In this document: positions 17,540 to 26,872 of the stretch, piece by piece
Layout: every line of letters begins with the position of its first letter
Position numbering within the stretch: position 1 is the stretch's first letter
NCBI RefSeq assembly: GCF_900116515.1
Contig: NZ_FPBA01000014.1
Coordinates: 88,278-152,277 of the forward strand
DNA from: Geodermatophilus amargosae
Lineage (GTDB): Bacteria; Actinomycetota; Actinomycetes; Mycobacteriales; Geodermatophilaceae
Direction of reading: 5' to 3'
Length of the DNA stretch: 64,000 bases
The notes under the pieces: model-generated
The model's input: only the letters and a program-made list of their open reading frames with translations
What the model was told of the DNA's origin: nothing
The model's database searches: none
Made by a program: the position numbers and the translations under genes

Positions 17540-20278
17540 TCAGCTGAGATCGAGCTGGGCCATCTCGCCACGGGACCGGACGCCGAGTTTCTGATAAGCG
17601 TTGCTCAGGTGGTATTCCACGGTCCGAGGGCTGAGGAACAGCCGGGCGGCGATCTCGCGGTTGGCGAGGCCGGAGCTGACGAGCAGGGCCGTCTGCCGCT
17701 CCTGCGGCGTGAGATCCCCGGTGGTCGTGCTGTTCCGTTTGCGGGCTGTCACGCCGGACGCGCGCAGCTCTTGCCGCGCCCGCTCAGCCCACGGTTCGGC
17801 CCGCAGGTCGTCGAACACCTGGAGGGCGGCGCCGAGGTGGGAGCGGGCGTCGACGCGGCGGCGGTTCCGTCGCAGGAACTCCCCGTACGCCAGTTGCGTG
17901 CGGGCCTGCCCGAACGGACGTCCGGCGGCCTGATGCAACTGGAGGGCGTCCTGGAAGTGCCGCTCAGCGACGTCGCCATGGGTGAGGAGCGCACGTCCGT
18001 GCTCGGCGATCGCTGCAGGGGCCGCCGCCCCGACCTGGGCGGCCCACGCCGTCAACTCGTCGACCACCTGCTGGACGACGTCGGTCCGGCCGGCGCGCTG
18101 GGCGACCTCCAGCCGGTCGAGTGCGGCGGACCGGCAGATCGTCGGATGACGGATCCGCTCGAGGTGGTGCAGTGCCCCGTGGGTATCGGAGGCGTTGGCG
18201 GCGAGTACGCCCTCGGCCCACTCGGTCATGTCCACGGCCGCCGCGCCGACGATGCCCATGGGGCCATCAGCGCGCATCGCCTCGAGTTCGGCCAGCGGGT
18301 CCGGCCGGGCGGATTCACCGCGGAACGCCGCCAGCAGCCCCAACCACGCCAGCGGCATCGCGGTCAGCGGCGCCTGCCCTACGCCGCGGGCGAGGACGAG
18401 GGCCTCGTTCGCCGACGCTGCTGCCCCACTCCAGTCCCCGTCGGCGAGCTGGGCGGACGGGAGTCGCGACAGGGCCCACACGGCGTTGGTGAGCGAGCCG
18501 CCGTCCCGCGCCAGGGCGAGGAGCCCTCCGTAGGTCCACCGGATCGCTTCGCGATCGGCGAGGTGCAGAGCCGCCACGCCGAGGTTTCCCAGCAGGTCGG
18601 GGTCCGGGGGGAGCGATTGTCCGATGCGGAACGCGTCGTGCCAGGCGGCTGCGGCGCCGGCCATCTCGCGGCGGAGGAAGTAACGGTGGCCGCGCAGGAG
18701 GGCCGCGAAGCACCGCAGTCGCGCCGGTGCACTCTCCTCGGCGGCCCCCGAGAAGTTGACGTCTTCGTCGGCGGGGATGTCCCAGCTCCAGGTCGCCAGA
18801 GCCGTGGCCAGCATCGCCATCTCGAGGGCGCGGGCGCTGTCGAGGACGGCGACGTCCCGGGCGGCACTCAGGACGATCCGCCGTCCTGTCTGCGGCGAAC
18901 CGATGTGCCACTCGATCCTGCCCCGGAGCCAGTCGACGTCGGCACGCAGCAACGGGTCGTCCGTGGCCTCGCGGGCACCGTCGGCCAGGGTCCGCGCGCG
19001 GGCACCGTCACCGGCCAGCCAGGCGCTGCTCGCGGCAGCGAACAGACGCTGCGCCCGGGCACCGGCAGAGCAGCTGAGTTCGGCAGCACGCTCGGCAGCC
19101 CTGCTCGCAGCCTCGTGTCCGCCGCGGCGGGTGGCGCGCCCAGCGAGTGCGTCGAGGTCACCGGCCACGGCGTCGTCGAGGCCGGTGGTGGCGAGTGCGG
19201 CATGCCAGGTCCCGCGGTCCGGGTCACCCGCCGCGGTCAGCACGGCCGCCAGCACCCCGTGCGTGCGCTGCCGCTGCGACGCGCTCGCTGCGCTGTAGAC
19301 CGCTGAGCGCACGAGCGGGTGCCGTAGCCGGACGTCGTCGCCATCGACGTGGAGCAGCCCTGAGCGCTCTGCGGCGTCCAGCGCCCCATCACCCGCGCCG
19401 AGTCGAGCGGCCGTCTGCCGGATGATCGACAGCCGGCCGGAGTCATCGGCGGCGGCAGCCAGCAACAGCGCTTGAGCGTCGCCGGGCAGCCGGCGGCACC
19501 GGTCCAGGAAGGCCCTCTCCACCCCCTGCGTCAGCGGTAGCTGTGCCGGGAGCCGCAACCGCCCGGCGAGCTGCCCCTCGGACAGGACGGTGGGGAGTTC
19601 GACGAGCGCGAGTGGGTTGCCGCCGGTGCGGATCCGCAGCTCGTCGCGCACCGCGACGCCCATCTCGACGCCGACGTGCTGGGCGAGGAGGGCGGAGGCC
19701 GCGTCGGCGTCCAGGCCGGGTACGACGAGTTCGGGGACGCCGAGCGCGTCGAAGTGGTGCTCTTCGCCGTCGCGGGCGGCGAAGAGCAACGCGAGGCGGT
19801 CGGCGTGCAGTCGACGGGCGACGAAGAGCAACGCCTCGGCAGACGCCGCATCGAGCCAGTGGGCGTCGTCGATGATGCAGATGAGCGGCTGCTTCTCCGC
19901 GGTCTCGGCCAGTAGCGACAAGGTCGCTGCGAACACGAGGAAGCGTTCGTCGGTCGACCCGTCGCCGCCACTGCGGTCCTCGTCCTCACCCAGCGCGCCG
20001 CGCAGCGCCCGGGCCTGGACGGGCGGGATGCGCCCCAAGTTCCCGAGGACGGGCCGCAGCAGCCGGTGCAGCGCCGCAAAGGGCAGCGGTGACTCGGACT
20101 CGATGCCCGCGGTCCACAGGACGGCGACGGCGTCGGCACGGTCGATCGCGTCGGTCAGCAGCGCGGTCTTGCCGACCCCCGGCTCACCGTGCACCACGAG
20201 GGCACTGCCACGGGCATCGATGGCCCCGGCGACGAGCAGGTCGATCCGGGCTCGCTCCGCTTCCCGCCCGTGGAGCAC
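17540..20278 (-). CDS. LAL-type LuxR transcriptional regulator (second copy)
   Basis: This ~912-aa MalT-like regulator has Walker A GEPGVGKT near residues 31-38, Walker B LICIIDDAHWLD near 130, a helical repeat middle and a C-terminal LuxR HTH (LTPQERQTALLV, NREIAARLFLSPRTVEYHL). I chose GTG 20278 because the upstream in-frame Val codons are GTC. It is divergent from an ABC-2 exporter operon across a segment bearing an 18-bp perfect palindrome, so the exporter is the likely target. Its C-terminal third is the evident parent or sister of the truncated copy at 24.5-25.2 kb. Confidence 0.92.
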   Translation of the reverse strand: MLHGREAERARIDLLVAGAIDARGSALVVHGEPGVGKTALLTDAIDRADAVAVLWTAGIESESPLPFAALHRLLRPVLGNLGRIPPVQARALRGALGEDEDRSGGDGSTDERFLVFAATLSLLAETAEKQPLICIIDDAHWLDAASAEALLFVARRLHADRLALLFAARDGEEHHFDALGVPELVVPGLDADAASALLAQHVGVEMGVAVRDELRIRTGGNPLALVELPTVLSEGQLAGRLRLPAQLPLTQGVERAFLDRCRRLPGDAQALLLAAAADDSGRLSIIRQTAARLGAGDGALDAAERSGLLHVDGDDVRLRHPLVRSAVYSAASASQRQRTHGVLAAVLTAAGDPDRGTWHAALATTGLDDAVAGDLDALAGRATRRGGHEAASRAAERAAELSCSAGARAQRLFAAASSAWLAGDGARARTLADGAREATDDPLLRADVDWLRGRIEWHIGSPQTGRRIVLSAARDVAVLDSARALEMAMLATALATWSWDIPADEDVNFSGAAEESAPARLRCFAALLRGHRYFLRREMAGAAAAWHDAFRIGQSLPPDPDLLGNLGVAALHLADREAIRWTYGGLLALARDGGSLTNAVWALSRLPSAQLADGDWSGAAASANEALVLARGVGQAPLTAMPLAWLGLLAAFRGESARPDPLAELEAMRADGPMGIVGAAAVDMTEWAEGVLAANASDTHGALHHLERIRHPTICRSAALDRLEVAQRAGRTDVVQQVVDELTAWAAQVGAAAPAAIAEHGRALLTHGDVAERHFQDALQLHQAAGRPFGQARTQLAYGEFLRRNRRRVDARSHLGAALQVFDDLRAEPWAERARQELRASGVTARKRNSTTTGDLTPQERQTALLVSSGLANREIAARLFLSPRTVEYHLSNAYQKLGVRSRGEMAQLDLS

Positions 20279-20369
20279 GTCGCGGACCGTACTCCGTTCC
20301 AGCGCGGGGGAGCCGGTCCTCGCACCCGCCGGACGCCGGCATCGCCACACCGCTCAGGGGTGCTCAGTT

Positions 20370-20387
20370 CCACGGGGATCCCCGTGG
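20370..20387. promoter_or_regulatory. 18-bp perfect palindrome between LAL regulator and ABC operon
   Basis: CCACGGGGATCCCCGTGG is followed by a repeat of GTTCCACGG. It lies 92 nt before the regulator start and 81 nt before the ABC ATPase start, as expected of a shared operator. Confidence 0.55.
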
Positions 20388-20467
20388 TTCCACGGAGGCG
20401 ACCACGCCTCGCCGCGAGCAACCTCGACAGCATCCACACCAGCGATGACAGGCCAGGAGTGCCACTC

Positions 20468-21364
20468 ATGATCACGGTTTCAGATCTCACCAAGCAGTAC
20501 GGCAAGCGGCTTGCCGTCGACGGCATGACCTTCGACGTGGCCGCCGGCCGGGTGACGGGCTTCGTCGGACCGAACGGCGCGGGCAAGTCCACGACCATGC
20601 GGATGATGGTCGGGCTGACCCGACCCGGCCGCGGTGACGTCCGCTACTCCGGTGTCCACTATCGGGACCTCAAGCACCCCGCGCGGACCGTTGGCTCGGT
20701 GCTCGACGCCCGCTGCATGCACCCAGGTCGCACCGCCCGGAACCACCTGCGGGCCACTGCTGCCCTCAGCGGGATCCCCACAGCCCGGGCCGAGGAGGTC
20801 CTGGCCGAGGTCGGACTCGGGACGGCGGCGGACCAGCGGGCGGGCAAGTTCTCCCTCGGCATGCGTCAGCGGCTCGCGCTGGCCGGAGCCCTCCTGGGGG
20901 ACCCGCAGGTGCTCCTGCTCGATGAGCCGTCCAACGGTCTCGACCCTGACGGCATCCGTTGGCTGCGGGACTACCTACGCGACTTCGCCCGCCGCGGTGG
21001 CACGGTCTTCGTCTCCAGCCACCTCATCGGCGAGCTCAGCATGTTCGCCGACGACCTCATCGTGGTCGGCGGCGGCAGGCTGCTCGCGGCCGAATCGGTC
21101 CAGGAGATCACGGCCCGCAACGACGTCGCTGTGCTCATCCAGACCCTCCAGCCGGCCGAGCTCGCCTCCCGTCTGGCCGCACACGGCCTCGTCGTCGAGG
21201 TAGCAGCCGACCGGCTGATCGTTCGAGGAACCACCAGGGCGGCCGTCTCACAGATCGCGTTCGACAGCCGCATCCAGGTTCTCGAACTCCGCGAGACGTC
21301 CCGCTCCCTCGAAGACAGCCTGCTGGACATGACCAGGGCCTCCGCCGAGTTCGCCAGCGCCTGA
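20468..21364 (+). CDS. ABC-2 type transporter ATP-binding protein
   Basis: This 298-aa ATPase has Walker A GPNGAGKST (~39-47), a degenerate signature FSLGMRQRL, Walker B VLLLDEPSNGLDPDG and the switch VSSHLIGEL. This pattern (SLGM in place of SGGQ) is typical of the DrrA/BcrA-like ATPases of ABC-2 exporters for antibiotics or lipids. ATG 20468 has AGGAG eight nt upstream. It forms an operon with the membrane component 62 nt downstream and is divergent from the LAL regulator. Confidence 0.92.
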   Translation: MITVSDLTKQYGKRLAVDGMTFDVAAGRVTGFVGPNGAGKSTTMRMMVGLTRPGRGDVRYSGVHYRDLKHPARTVGSVLDARCMHPGRTARNHLRATAALSGIPTARAEEVLAEVGLGTAADQRAGKFSLGMRQRLALAGALLGDPQVLLLDEPSNGLDPDGIRWLRDYLRDFARRGGTVFVSSHLIGELSMFADDLIVVGGGRLLAAESVQEITARNDVAVLIQTLQPAELASRLAAHGLVVEVAADRLIVRGTTRAAVSQIAFDSRIQVLELRETSRSLEDSLLDMTRASAEFASA

Positions 21365-21426
21365 TCCCTCTCGACCCATACAGCCCGCCCGATCCGCCCA
21401 TCTCGACACTCCCGAAGGACGAGACC

Positions 21427-22263
21427 ATGACCACCACAACCGCGACCACGTTCCAGCGGCCGGCGACCACCGTGCCCTCCGAGCACCGACCGGAGATGCG
21501 CTCCACCGGCGATGGCGCCAGGGCCGTCGGTGCCGCACTGAGGAGCGACTGGATCAAGGTCTCGACCGTTCGAGCGAATCGAGCGCTGCTCCTCTTGACC
21601 ATCGCCGGCGGCCTACTCGTCTCGTGGGCAGTCGGGGTGATGGTGACCGACCAGGTTCAGTACGTCGCCCAGGTCGGCTTCTTCTGGACCAGCGTGACGT
21701 CGATGTTCGCCGCGATCGGCGGGGTCCTGCTGTTCGGCTCCGAGGTCCAACACGGCACCCTGGCCAGCGCGCTCGCCGCTCGGCCGGCGCGCTGGGTGCT
21801 CGCACTGTCCAAGACGCTGACCGCCGCCGCCCTCGGCCTGGTGATCGGAGCCGCCGGACTCGCCGGCGGCTTCGGCGGTGCGGTGCTGGCCGGCCTCGGT
21901 GCGGGCGACACGTCGGCACTGGCCGCCTCCGTGGGCTGGGCTCTGGTCTTCACCATGCTGTCGGCGGTGCTGGGGCTGGGGACCGCCATGGTCGTCCGCA
22001 ACACCACCGCGGCCATCGCAGGGATCCTGGTCTGGGGGTTCGTCGTCGAGAACCTGATCAAGCTCTTCCTCGCCGAAGAGGTCGCCCGCTTCCTGCCCTT
22101 CATCGCGGGTAATCACCTGCTGGCCTACAGCTCCGACTTCGAGACGCCCGGGACGCTCGCCGTCGCCCTCACCCAACCCGAGAACGCACTCGTCTTCGGC
22201 GGGTACGCCGGGGTCACGTTGGTGGTAGGCACCGTCCTGCTGTACCGGCGGGACACGAACTGA
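21427..22263 (+). CDS. ABC-2 type transporter permease
   Basis: This 278-aa membrane protein has a soluble ~45-residue N-terminus followed by about six TM helices (starting LLLLTIAGGLLVSWAVGV and ending VTLVVGTVLLYRRD). It matches the ABC-2 permease pattern for exporters paired with DrrA/BcrA-like ATPases. AAGGACGAG precedes ATG 21427. A 14-bp hairpin terminator follows 17 nt after the stop. The exported substrate is not evident; drug, lipid or peptide export is usual for this family. Confidence 0.88.
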   Translation: MTTTTATTFQRPATTVPSEHRPEMRSTGDGARAVGAALRSDWIKVSTVRANRALLLLTIAGGLLVSWAVGVMVTDQVQYVAQVGFFWTSVTSMFAAIGGVLLFGSEVQHGTLASALAARPARWVLALSKTLTAAALGLVIGAAGLAGGFGGAVLAGLGAGDTSALAASVGWALVFTMLSAVLGLGTAMVVRNTTAAIAGILVWGFVVENLIKLFLAEEVARFLPFIAGNHLLAYSSDFETPGTLAVALTQPENALVFGGYAGVTLVVGTVLLYRRDTN

Positions 22264-22279
22264 CCGAGTGCTCGACCCC

Positions 22280-22312
22280 ATCGCCCCGGCCGCCTTGCGC
22301 GGCCGGGGCGAT
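22280..22312 (+). terminator. Hairpin terminator of the ABC-2 operon
   Basis: A perfect 14-bp stem (ATCGCCCCGGCCGC, 22280-22293 with 22299-22312) and a 5-nt loop lie directly after the permease gene. There is no U-tract. Confidence 0.75.
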
Positions 22313-23034
22313 CGCGCCGCTGGGCAGCCCCGAGCACCGGGTTGTCGTTCCACGCAGCGGCCCGGTGCGGTTGCTGGTCCAGCTCAGCGGCCCCGACGGC
22401 GTGGCCGCAGGTCAGCGACTGCTGGATGAGGTGAGGCGCCTCAGCGACCAGGTGTCGTTGCCGCGCTGTCCGGCGGGTCCGCCGATGATCCTTGCGGCCG
22501 ATCGGCGACAGGAGTGAGCTCGGAGGCCGACCGCGGCGAATGACGAGCGTAGCTGCTCGTCCTGCGGGTCGCCGCCAGCGCATGAGACCGGGCCGAGATC
22601 GTCCTTCAGGTGCCGAGCTGGCCCGCCGACATCAGAAACCGAGGACCCCCCGCCGGCCCTCAGACCGTGGGGTACAACTCGGTGTCCGAGGGGCGACACG
22701 GTCCATACGCACACGGGTCGGAGTCCGCCGTGGCTGACATCGAGGGCGGACTCGACGGCTCGCGGGCGACCTGGAGGCAGGCTGTCGAGACGCAGGTCGA
22801 ACGTCTGCAGGGCCACACCAGCCGGCCGATGGCAGACACCGGCCGCCGTGACGTGGAGCCGCCTGTCGATGTCCGGCAGTGGCGAGTATCACTATGGTCT
22901 CCCCGCGTGAGGGCGGGCGCGCAGCCGCCACCTGCGCGGTGAGGTCCGTGATCCGGTCCTGCCCGTGCGGAGGACCGGAGACTCCTGCGCCGGGCAGGGC
23001 GCAGCGGACGTGACCAGCCAGGGAGAGGGAGATC
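22313..23034. other. Non-coding stretch with repeat copy 1
   Basis: I find no convincing gene in these ~720 bases; the open frames are Arg/Pro/Ser-rich shadows without ribosome sites or known motifs. The stretch carries one copy of the dispersed repeat (22682-22715). The last ~100 nt must hold the promoter of the acyl-CoA dehydrogenase gene, whose AGGGAGAGGGAG ribosome site lies at ~23019-23030. Confidence 0.6.
22682..22715 (+). repeat. Dispersed intergenic repeat, copy 1
   Basis: This copy contains GTGTCCGAGGGGCGACAC, whose ends GTGTC and GACAC pair, followed by GGTCC and ATACGCACACG. Four more copies lie at 48.4, 50.9, 52.5 and 57.0 kb in the same orientation. Confidence 0.8.
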
Positions 23035-24324
23035 ATGCAGTTCAGCGAGCAGGGCAGGACGGCCCTGGCCGAGGTCCAGCGGTTCATGGTGGACCACGTC
23101 TACCCGAACGAGCGCGAATACCACGAGCAGCTCGAGCGGGTGGGGCCGGCCGGCTATCCGCCGATCATGGACAAGCTGAAGGCGGCCGCACGTGAGCGTG
23201 GGCTGTGGAACCTGTTCCTGCCGCACCTCGAGCCGGACCACCCCGGCACGAAGCTGTCGAACCTGGACTACGCGCCGATCTCCGAGGAGCTCGGCAAGGT
23301 CGGGTTCGCGTCCGAGGCGCTCAACTGCAACGCGCCGGACACCGGCAACATGGAGGTCTTGAACCTCTACGGATCGGCGGAGGTCAAACAGCGGTGGCTG
23401 CTCCCGCTGCTGGAGGGCGAGATCCGCTCCGCGTTCTGCATGACCGAGCCCGACTCGGCGTCCTCGGATGCGACGAACATCAGCCTGCGCATCGAGCGGG
23501 ACGGCGACGAGTACGTCCTCAACGGCCGCAAGTGGTTCAGCTCGGGCGCGCTGGGCGAGCGGTGCCAGGTCCTCGTCGTCATGGGCAAGACGGATCCGCA
23601 GGCCTCCCGGCACACCCAGCAGTCGATGATCGTCGTCCCCAAGGACGCGCCCGGCATCTCCTTCGGCCGCATCCCGAGCGTGTTCGGCTACGTCGACCGG
23701 GGTGGGCACCCCGAGGTCGTCTTCGAGGACGTGCGCGTCCCGGCGGGCAACCTGCTCGGCCAGGAGGGCAGCGGCTTCGCCATCTCGCAGGCACGGCTCG
23801 GGCCCGGCCGCATCCACCACTGCATGCGCTCGCTCGGCGCCGCGGAGCGAGCCCTCGACCTGATGGTCGAGCGGGCGCTGCAGCGCGAGACGTTCGGGAC
23901 GCTCGTCGCGCAGAAGGGCGTCGTGCAGGACTGGATCGCCGAGTCCCGCATCGAGATCGACATGGCGCGCCGGTACGTCCTGCACACCGCGCACCTCATG
24001 GACACCGTCGGCAACAAGGCCGCAGCGACCGAGATCTCCGGCATCAAGGTCGCCGTGCCCAACATCGTGCTCAAGGTCATCGACCGCGCGATCCAGGTGC
24101 ACGGCGCGGCCGGCGTCACGCAGTTCACGCCGCTCGCCGAGATGTATGCCCACCAGCGCACGCTCCGCATCGCCGACGGGCCGGACGAGGTGCACAAGAT
24201 GACGATCGCGCGCCGCGAGATCCTCAAGCACGACCCCGCCTTCCGGATGTCGGGCAGCGGCAGCACCAGGCCGTGGACCGCCACGGACCAGAAGGACGAC
24301 GTGCAGGTGTTCTCCCGGCCGTAA
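23035..24324 (+). CDS. Acyl-CoA dehydrogenase (FadE/ACAD11-like)
   Basis: This 429-aa flavoprotein resembles the ACAD10/11-like branch. The FAD/substrate motif is FCMTEPDSASSDATN (~138-152), followed by NGRKWFSSGA, and the C-terminal part has VHGAAGVTQFTPLAEMY and ADGPDEVHK. Enzymes of this family oxidise acyl-CoA to 2-enoyl-CoA, passing electrons to ETF. Length is normal. A strong purine-rich ribosome site precedes ATG 23035. It lies just before the carboxylase/thiolase cluster and could handle acyl-CoA products of that pathway; this is inferred from position only. Confidence 0.9.
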   Translation: MQFSEQGRTALAEVQRFMVDHVYPNEREYHEQLERVGPAGYPPIMDKLKAAARERGLWNLFLPHLEPDHPGTKLSNLDYAPISEELGKVGFASEALNCNAPDTGNMEVLNLYGSAEVKQRWLLPLLEGEIRSAFCMTEPDSASSDATNISLRIERDGDEYVLNGRKWFSSGALGERCQVLVVMGKTDPQASRHTQQSMIVVPKDAPGISFGRIPSVFGYVDRGGHPEVVFEDVRVPAGNLLGQEGSGFAISQARLGPGRIHHCMRSLGAAERALDLMVERALQRETFGTLVAQKGVVQDWIAESRIEIDMARRYVLHTAHLMDTVGNKAAATEISGIKVAVPNIVLKVIDRAIQVHGAAGVTQFTPLAEMYAHQRTLRIADGPDEVHKMTIARREILKHDPAFRMSGSGSTRPWTATDQKDDVQVFSRP

Positions 24325-24529
24325 CACGCCGCGGGAGGGCCGGAGACCCCCGATCGGACCCCAGGGACCCGGGCGATCCACCGATGGAGCCACGCAGCGT
24401 GCCGAGGACGGGGACCCCGCCGCCGAGGGGGACCTGCGCGACATCGTCGCGTCGGCGCAGGAGACGGGGGACCGGGACGTCGGAACGCGCGCCGCGGCCG
24501 CTCTCCTCGCAGCCCGTGGCGGCGACAGC

Positions 24530-25201
24530 TGAGCTGGAGCTGGCCAGCTCCCCGCGGGACCGGACGCCGAGCTTCGCGTACACGTTGCTCAGGTGGTACT
24601 CGACCGTGCGGGGACCGAGGAACAACCGGGCGGCGATGTCCCGGTTGGCCAGGCCTTCCCCGACGAGCAGGGCCGCCTGCCGCTCCCGCGGGGTGAGGGC
24701 TCCGGCGGCCACGGCGCCCCGCGTCCGGGCGGTGCTGCCGGACGCACGCAGCTCCCGCCGCGCCCGCTCGGCCCAGGGTCCGGCGGGCAGGTCGGTGAAC
24801 ACCTGCAGGGCAGGGGTGAGCTGCGCGCGGGCGTCGACGCGGCGTCGGTTGCGGCGCAGGAACTCGCCGTAGACGAGTTGGGTGCGGGCCAGGGAGACCG
24901 GGCGTCCGCTCCGGACGTGCAGCCGGAGGGCGTGCTCGAAGTGCTGTCCGGCGTCGTCGCCGGCGCTGATCAGCGCTCGTCCGTGCTCGGCCGCCGCCGC
25001 GGCCCAGTCTGCGTCCACCGCCGCCAGGTCCTCGGACCAGATCCGCACCAGGTCGGCTCGGCCGGCACGGGCCGCTGCCTCCAACCGGTCGACGGCCGCC
25101 GACCTGGCGATGGTCGGGTGCCTGATCCGGCAGAACTCGTGCACCGCTCCGGCGACGTGGGATCCGTGTGCGGCCATGACCCCCCGGGCCCAGGCCGCCA
25201 T
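24530..25201 (-). pseudogene. 5'-truncated LAL/LuxR regulator remnant
   Basis: This segment matches the last ~220 residues of the LAL regulator at 17540-20278: CRIRHPTIARSAAVDRLEA, YGEFLRRNRRRVDAR and the LuxR HTH (LTPRERQAALLV, ANRDIAARLFLGPRTVEYHL). The ATPase and most of the repeat region are missing, with an in-frame TGA just upstream of the homologous part (~25250). At the other end the normal stop is lost and the frame runs on antisense into the acyl-CoA dehydrogenase gene. It is probably a dead duplicate. Confidence 0.75.
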
Positions 25202-25390
25202 GTCCGCGACTGCCCCTCCGACGAAGCTGCTGCAGACCAGCCTGGGCAGCGTGGCTGCTCACGAGGACGGGACGGCGCACTCGGGAGCGGGCACGACCGC
25301 TCTAGGTGGCTCTTCCGCTCGGTCGCGGCTGGTGTCGGTCCACCGGACGCCATCGGCATCGGACCGGGGACAGCGGGGTGAGGCGTCCCG

Positions 25391-26185
25391 TCAATCGAGG
25401 TTCCAGGCGTCAGGTGTCGCAGCAGACCCGGCCGCGGCGCCGTGGGCGGCAGGACGCCCCACGGCATGGGCGTCGTGGACCGGGGGCGAGGGGGTGCGCG
25501 GCTCGTCGTCGCCCTCCAGCAGGTGCCTGATCCACTGTTCGGACGCGGCGACGTGGACGGTCGCCGCGGCAGTGGCCAGTGTGGCGTCGCGCTGGGCCAG
25601 CGCTTCCACGATGAGGTCGTGCTGGGCGTAGGTCCAGTCCAGGGCCCCGCGATCCCAGATTCCGCGCCAGATCCGTGCACGGGCGGTCCTGTTGAACAGT
25701 GCTTCCAGCAGTGACACGAGCGTCTGGTTGCCCGTCGCCTCCACGACCGAGCGGTGGAAGTCCACGTCGAGAGCGATCAGCTCCTCCGCCGTGGTCGTCC
25801 GTCGCATGGCTTCGAGCAGCCCGCGCAGCTCGTCGATCGAGTGGTCGGTGATACGGCAGGCAGCCATCCCCGTGGCGGCCGGTTCCAGGAGGCGGCGGAC
25901 CTCGAACAGCTCGAGGACCGTGCGGTCCTGGATGAGGTCCATGACGAACGCCAGACCGCTCAGCAGGAGCTGCGGCTCGAGGCTGGTGACGTAGGTCCCG
26001 TCGCCCCGCCGCACATCGAGGACGTTGGCCTGGATGAGGGCGCGCACGGCCTCCCTGAGGGAGTTCCTCGAGACGCCGAGGAGTGCGGCGAGTTCCGCTT
26101 CGGGCGGGAGGCGGTCGCCGGGCGCGAGCTCTCCGGCAGCGATGCGGTCGCGGATGCGTGTGATGGCGGTGTCGATGACCCCCAT
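25391..26185 (-). CDS. GntR/FadR-family transcriptional regulator
   Basis: This 264-aa regulator has an N-terminal winged helix (RDRIAAGELAPGDRLPPEAE, SRNSLREAVRALIQANVLDV, GDGTYV) and a C-terminal all-helical FCD ligand domain with the usual Asp/His metal-ligand helices (DVDFHRSVVEATGN). FCD-type GntR proteins bind carboxylic acids or acyl-CoA and repress divergent catabolic operons. ATG 26185 has GGAGG nine nt upstream. It faces the biotin-carrier operon across a segment with three perfect palindromes, so it probably controls that operon and perhaps the whole carboxylase cluster. Confidence 0.92.
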   Translation of the reverse strand: MGVIDTAITRIRDRIAAGELAPGDRLPPEAELAALLGVSRNSLREAVRALIQANVLDVRRGDGTYVTSLEPQLLLSGLAFVMDLIQDRTVLELFEVRRLLEPAATGMAACRITDHSIDELRGLLEAMRRTTTAEELIALDVDFHRSVVEATGNQTLVSLLEALFNRTARARIWRGIWDRGALDWTYAQHDLIVEALAQRDATLATAAATVHVAASEQWIRHLLEGDDEPRTPSPPVHDAHAVGRPAAHGAAAGSAATPDAWNLD

Positions 26186-26202
26186 GACCGATGGCCTCCT
26201 CC

Positions 26203-26236
26203 GTCTGCGCTTTCGCAGACTAGCGCCATGCGCTAG
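26203..26236. promoter_or_regulatory. Two abutting palindromes between GntR gene and BCCP operon
   Basis: GTCTGCG-CTTT-CGCAGAC (26203-26220) abuts CTAGCGC-CAT-GCGCTAG (26220-26236), each with 7-bp perfect arms. Both are in the divergent promoter region and are candidate operators for the FadR-type regulator. Confidence 0.6.
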
Positions 26237-26246
26237 AAAGGATCCC

Positions 26247-26263
26247 CAGACATGGGATGTCTG
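26247..26263. promoter_or_regulatory. Palindromic candidate operator CAGACAT-GGG-ATGTCTG
   Basis: Perfect 7-bp arms and a 3-nt spacer lie 33 nt before the biotin-carrier start. GACAT-N3-ATGTC-like sites recur at 33.4, 33.6 and 44.1 kb in the other promoters of this cluster. Confidence 0.6.
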
Positions 26264-26295
26264 CGGCGACGCTGCCAGTTCAGGTGGGGATGTGC

Positions 26296-26811
26296 ATGGG
26301 CCTGACACCGGACGACCTGCAGGAACTGCTGGCCGCCTTCGAACAGAGCAGCTGGCAGGAGATGACGGTCTCGGTCGCGGGTGACACTCTCCACGTCTCG
26401 CGCCGCGAAGGTCCGCCGGTCACCGGGCGGCCGGCGGACGTCGCCCCCGTCCCCGCGGCTGCGCCCGCACCGACGCTGGACCCACCCCCCGCGCCGCCGG
26501 GCGCACCGCAGCCCGACCCCGTCCCCGTCCCGGGTGCGGGCGCGGTGCCCGCGCCGCCGGAGGCACCGGGGGTCCCCGTGGCTGCCCCCTCCGTGGGTCT
26601 GTTCTGGCGGGCACCCAGTCCCGGGGCGCCCCCGTTCGTCGACGTCGGCACCCGGGTGGGGCCTGAGGACGTCATCGGGATCGTCGAGGTCATGAAGTTG
26701 ATGAACCGGGTTCCCGCCGGGATCTCCGGAGTGGTCACCGCGGTGCTCGTCGAGAACGGCGGGATGGTCGAGCACGGTCAGCCGCTCGTCCTGATCGACC
26801 CCTCTGCCTGA
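26296..26811 (+). CDS. Biotin carboxyl carrier protein 1
   Basis: This 171-aa protein has an N-terminal helix pair (LTPDDLQELLAAFEQSSWQE), a Pro/Ala-rich linker (~45-95) and a C-terminal biotinyl domain with VGLFWRAPSPGAPPF and EVMKLMN; Lys134 is the biotin site. Most AccB proteins have EAMKMMN, so Ala is replaced by Val. It carries the carboxyl group between biotin carboxylase and carboxyltransferase. ATG 26296 has GGTGGGG upstream; the earlier ATG at 26257 lies inside a palindromic operator. It is the first gene of an operon with a PycB homologue and a thiolase. Confidence 0.9.
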   Translation: MGLTPDDLQELLAAFEQSSWQEMTVSVAGDTLHVSRREGPPVTGRPADVAPVPAAAPAPTLDPPPAPPGAPQPDPVPVPGAGAVPAPPEAPGVPVAAPSVGLFWRAPSPGAPPFVDVGTRVGPEDVIGIVEVMKLMNRVPAGISGVVTAVLVENGGMVEHGQPLVLIDPSA

Positions 26812-26872
26812 CCAGACATCCGGGCGGGGCGCCACGTCGCCACCGGGAGCCGAGACCGAGAGGTGGCATGCG

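Noticed and set aside
24224..24530. C-terminal extension of the truncated LAL regulator
   Set aside because: Past the HTH the frame is antisense to the acyl-CoA dehydrogenase end and to non-coding DNA, with no domain character.
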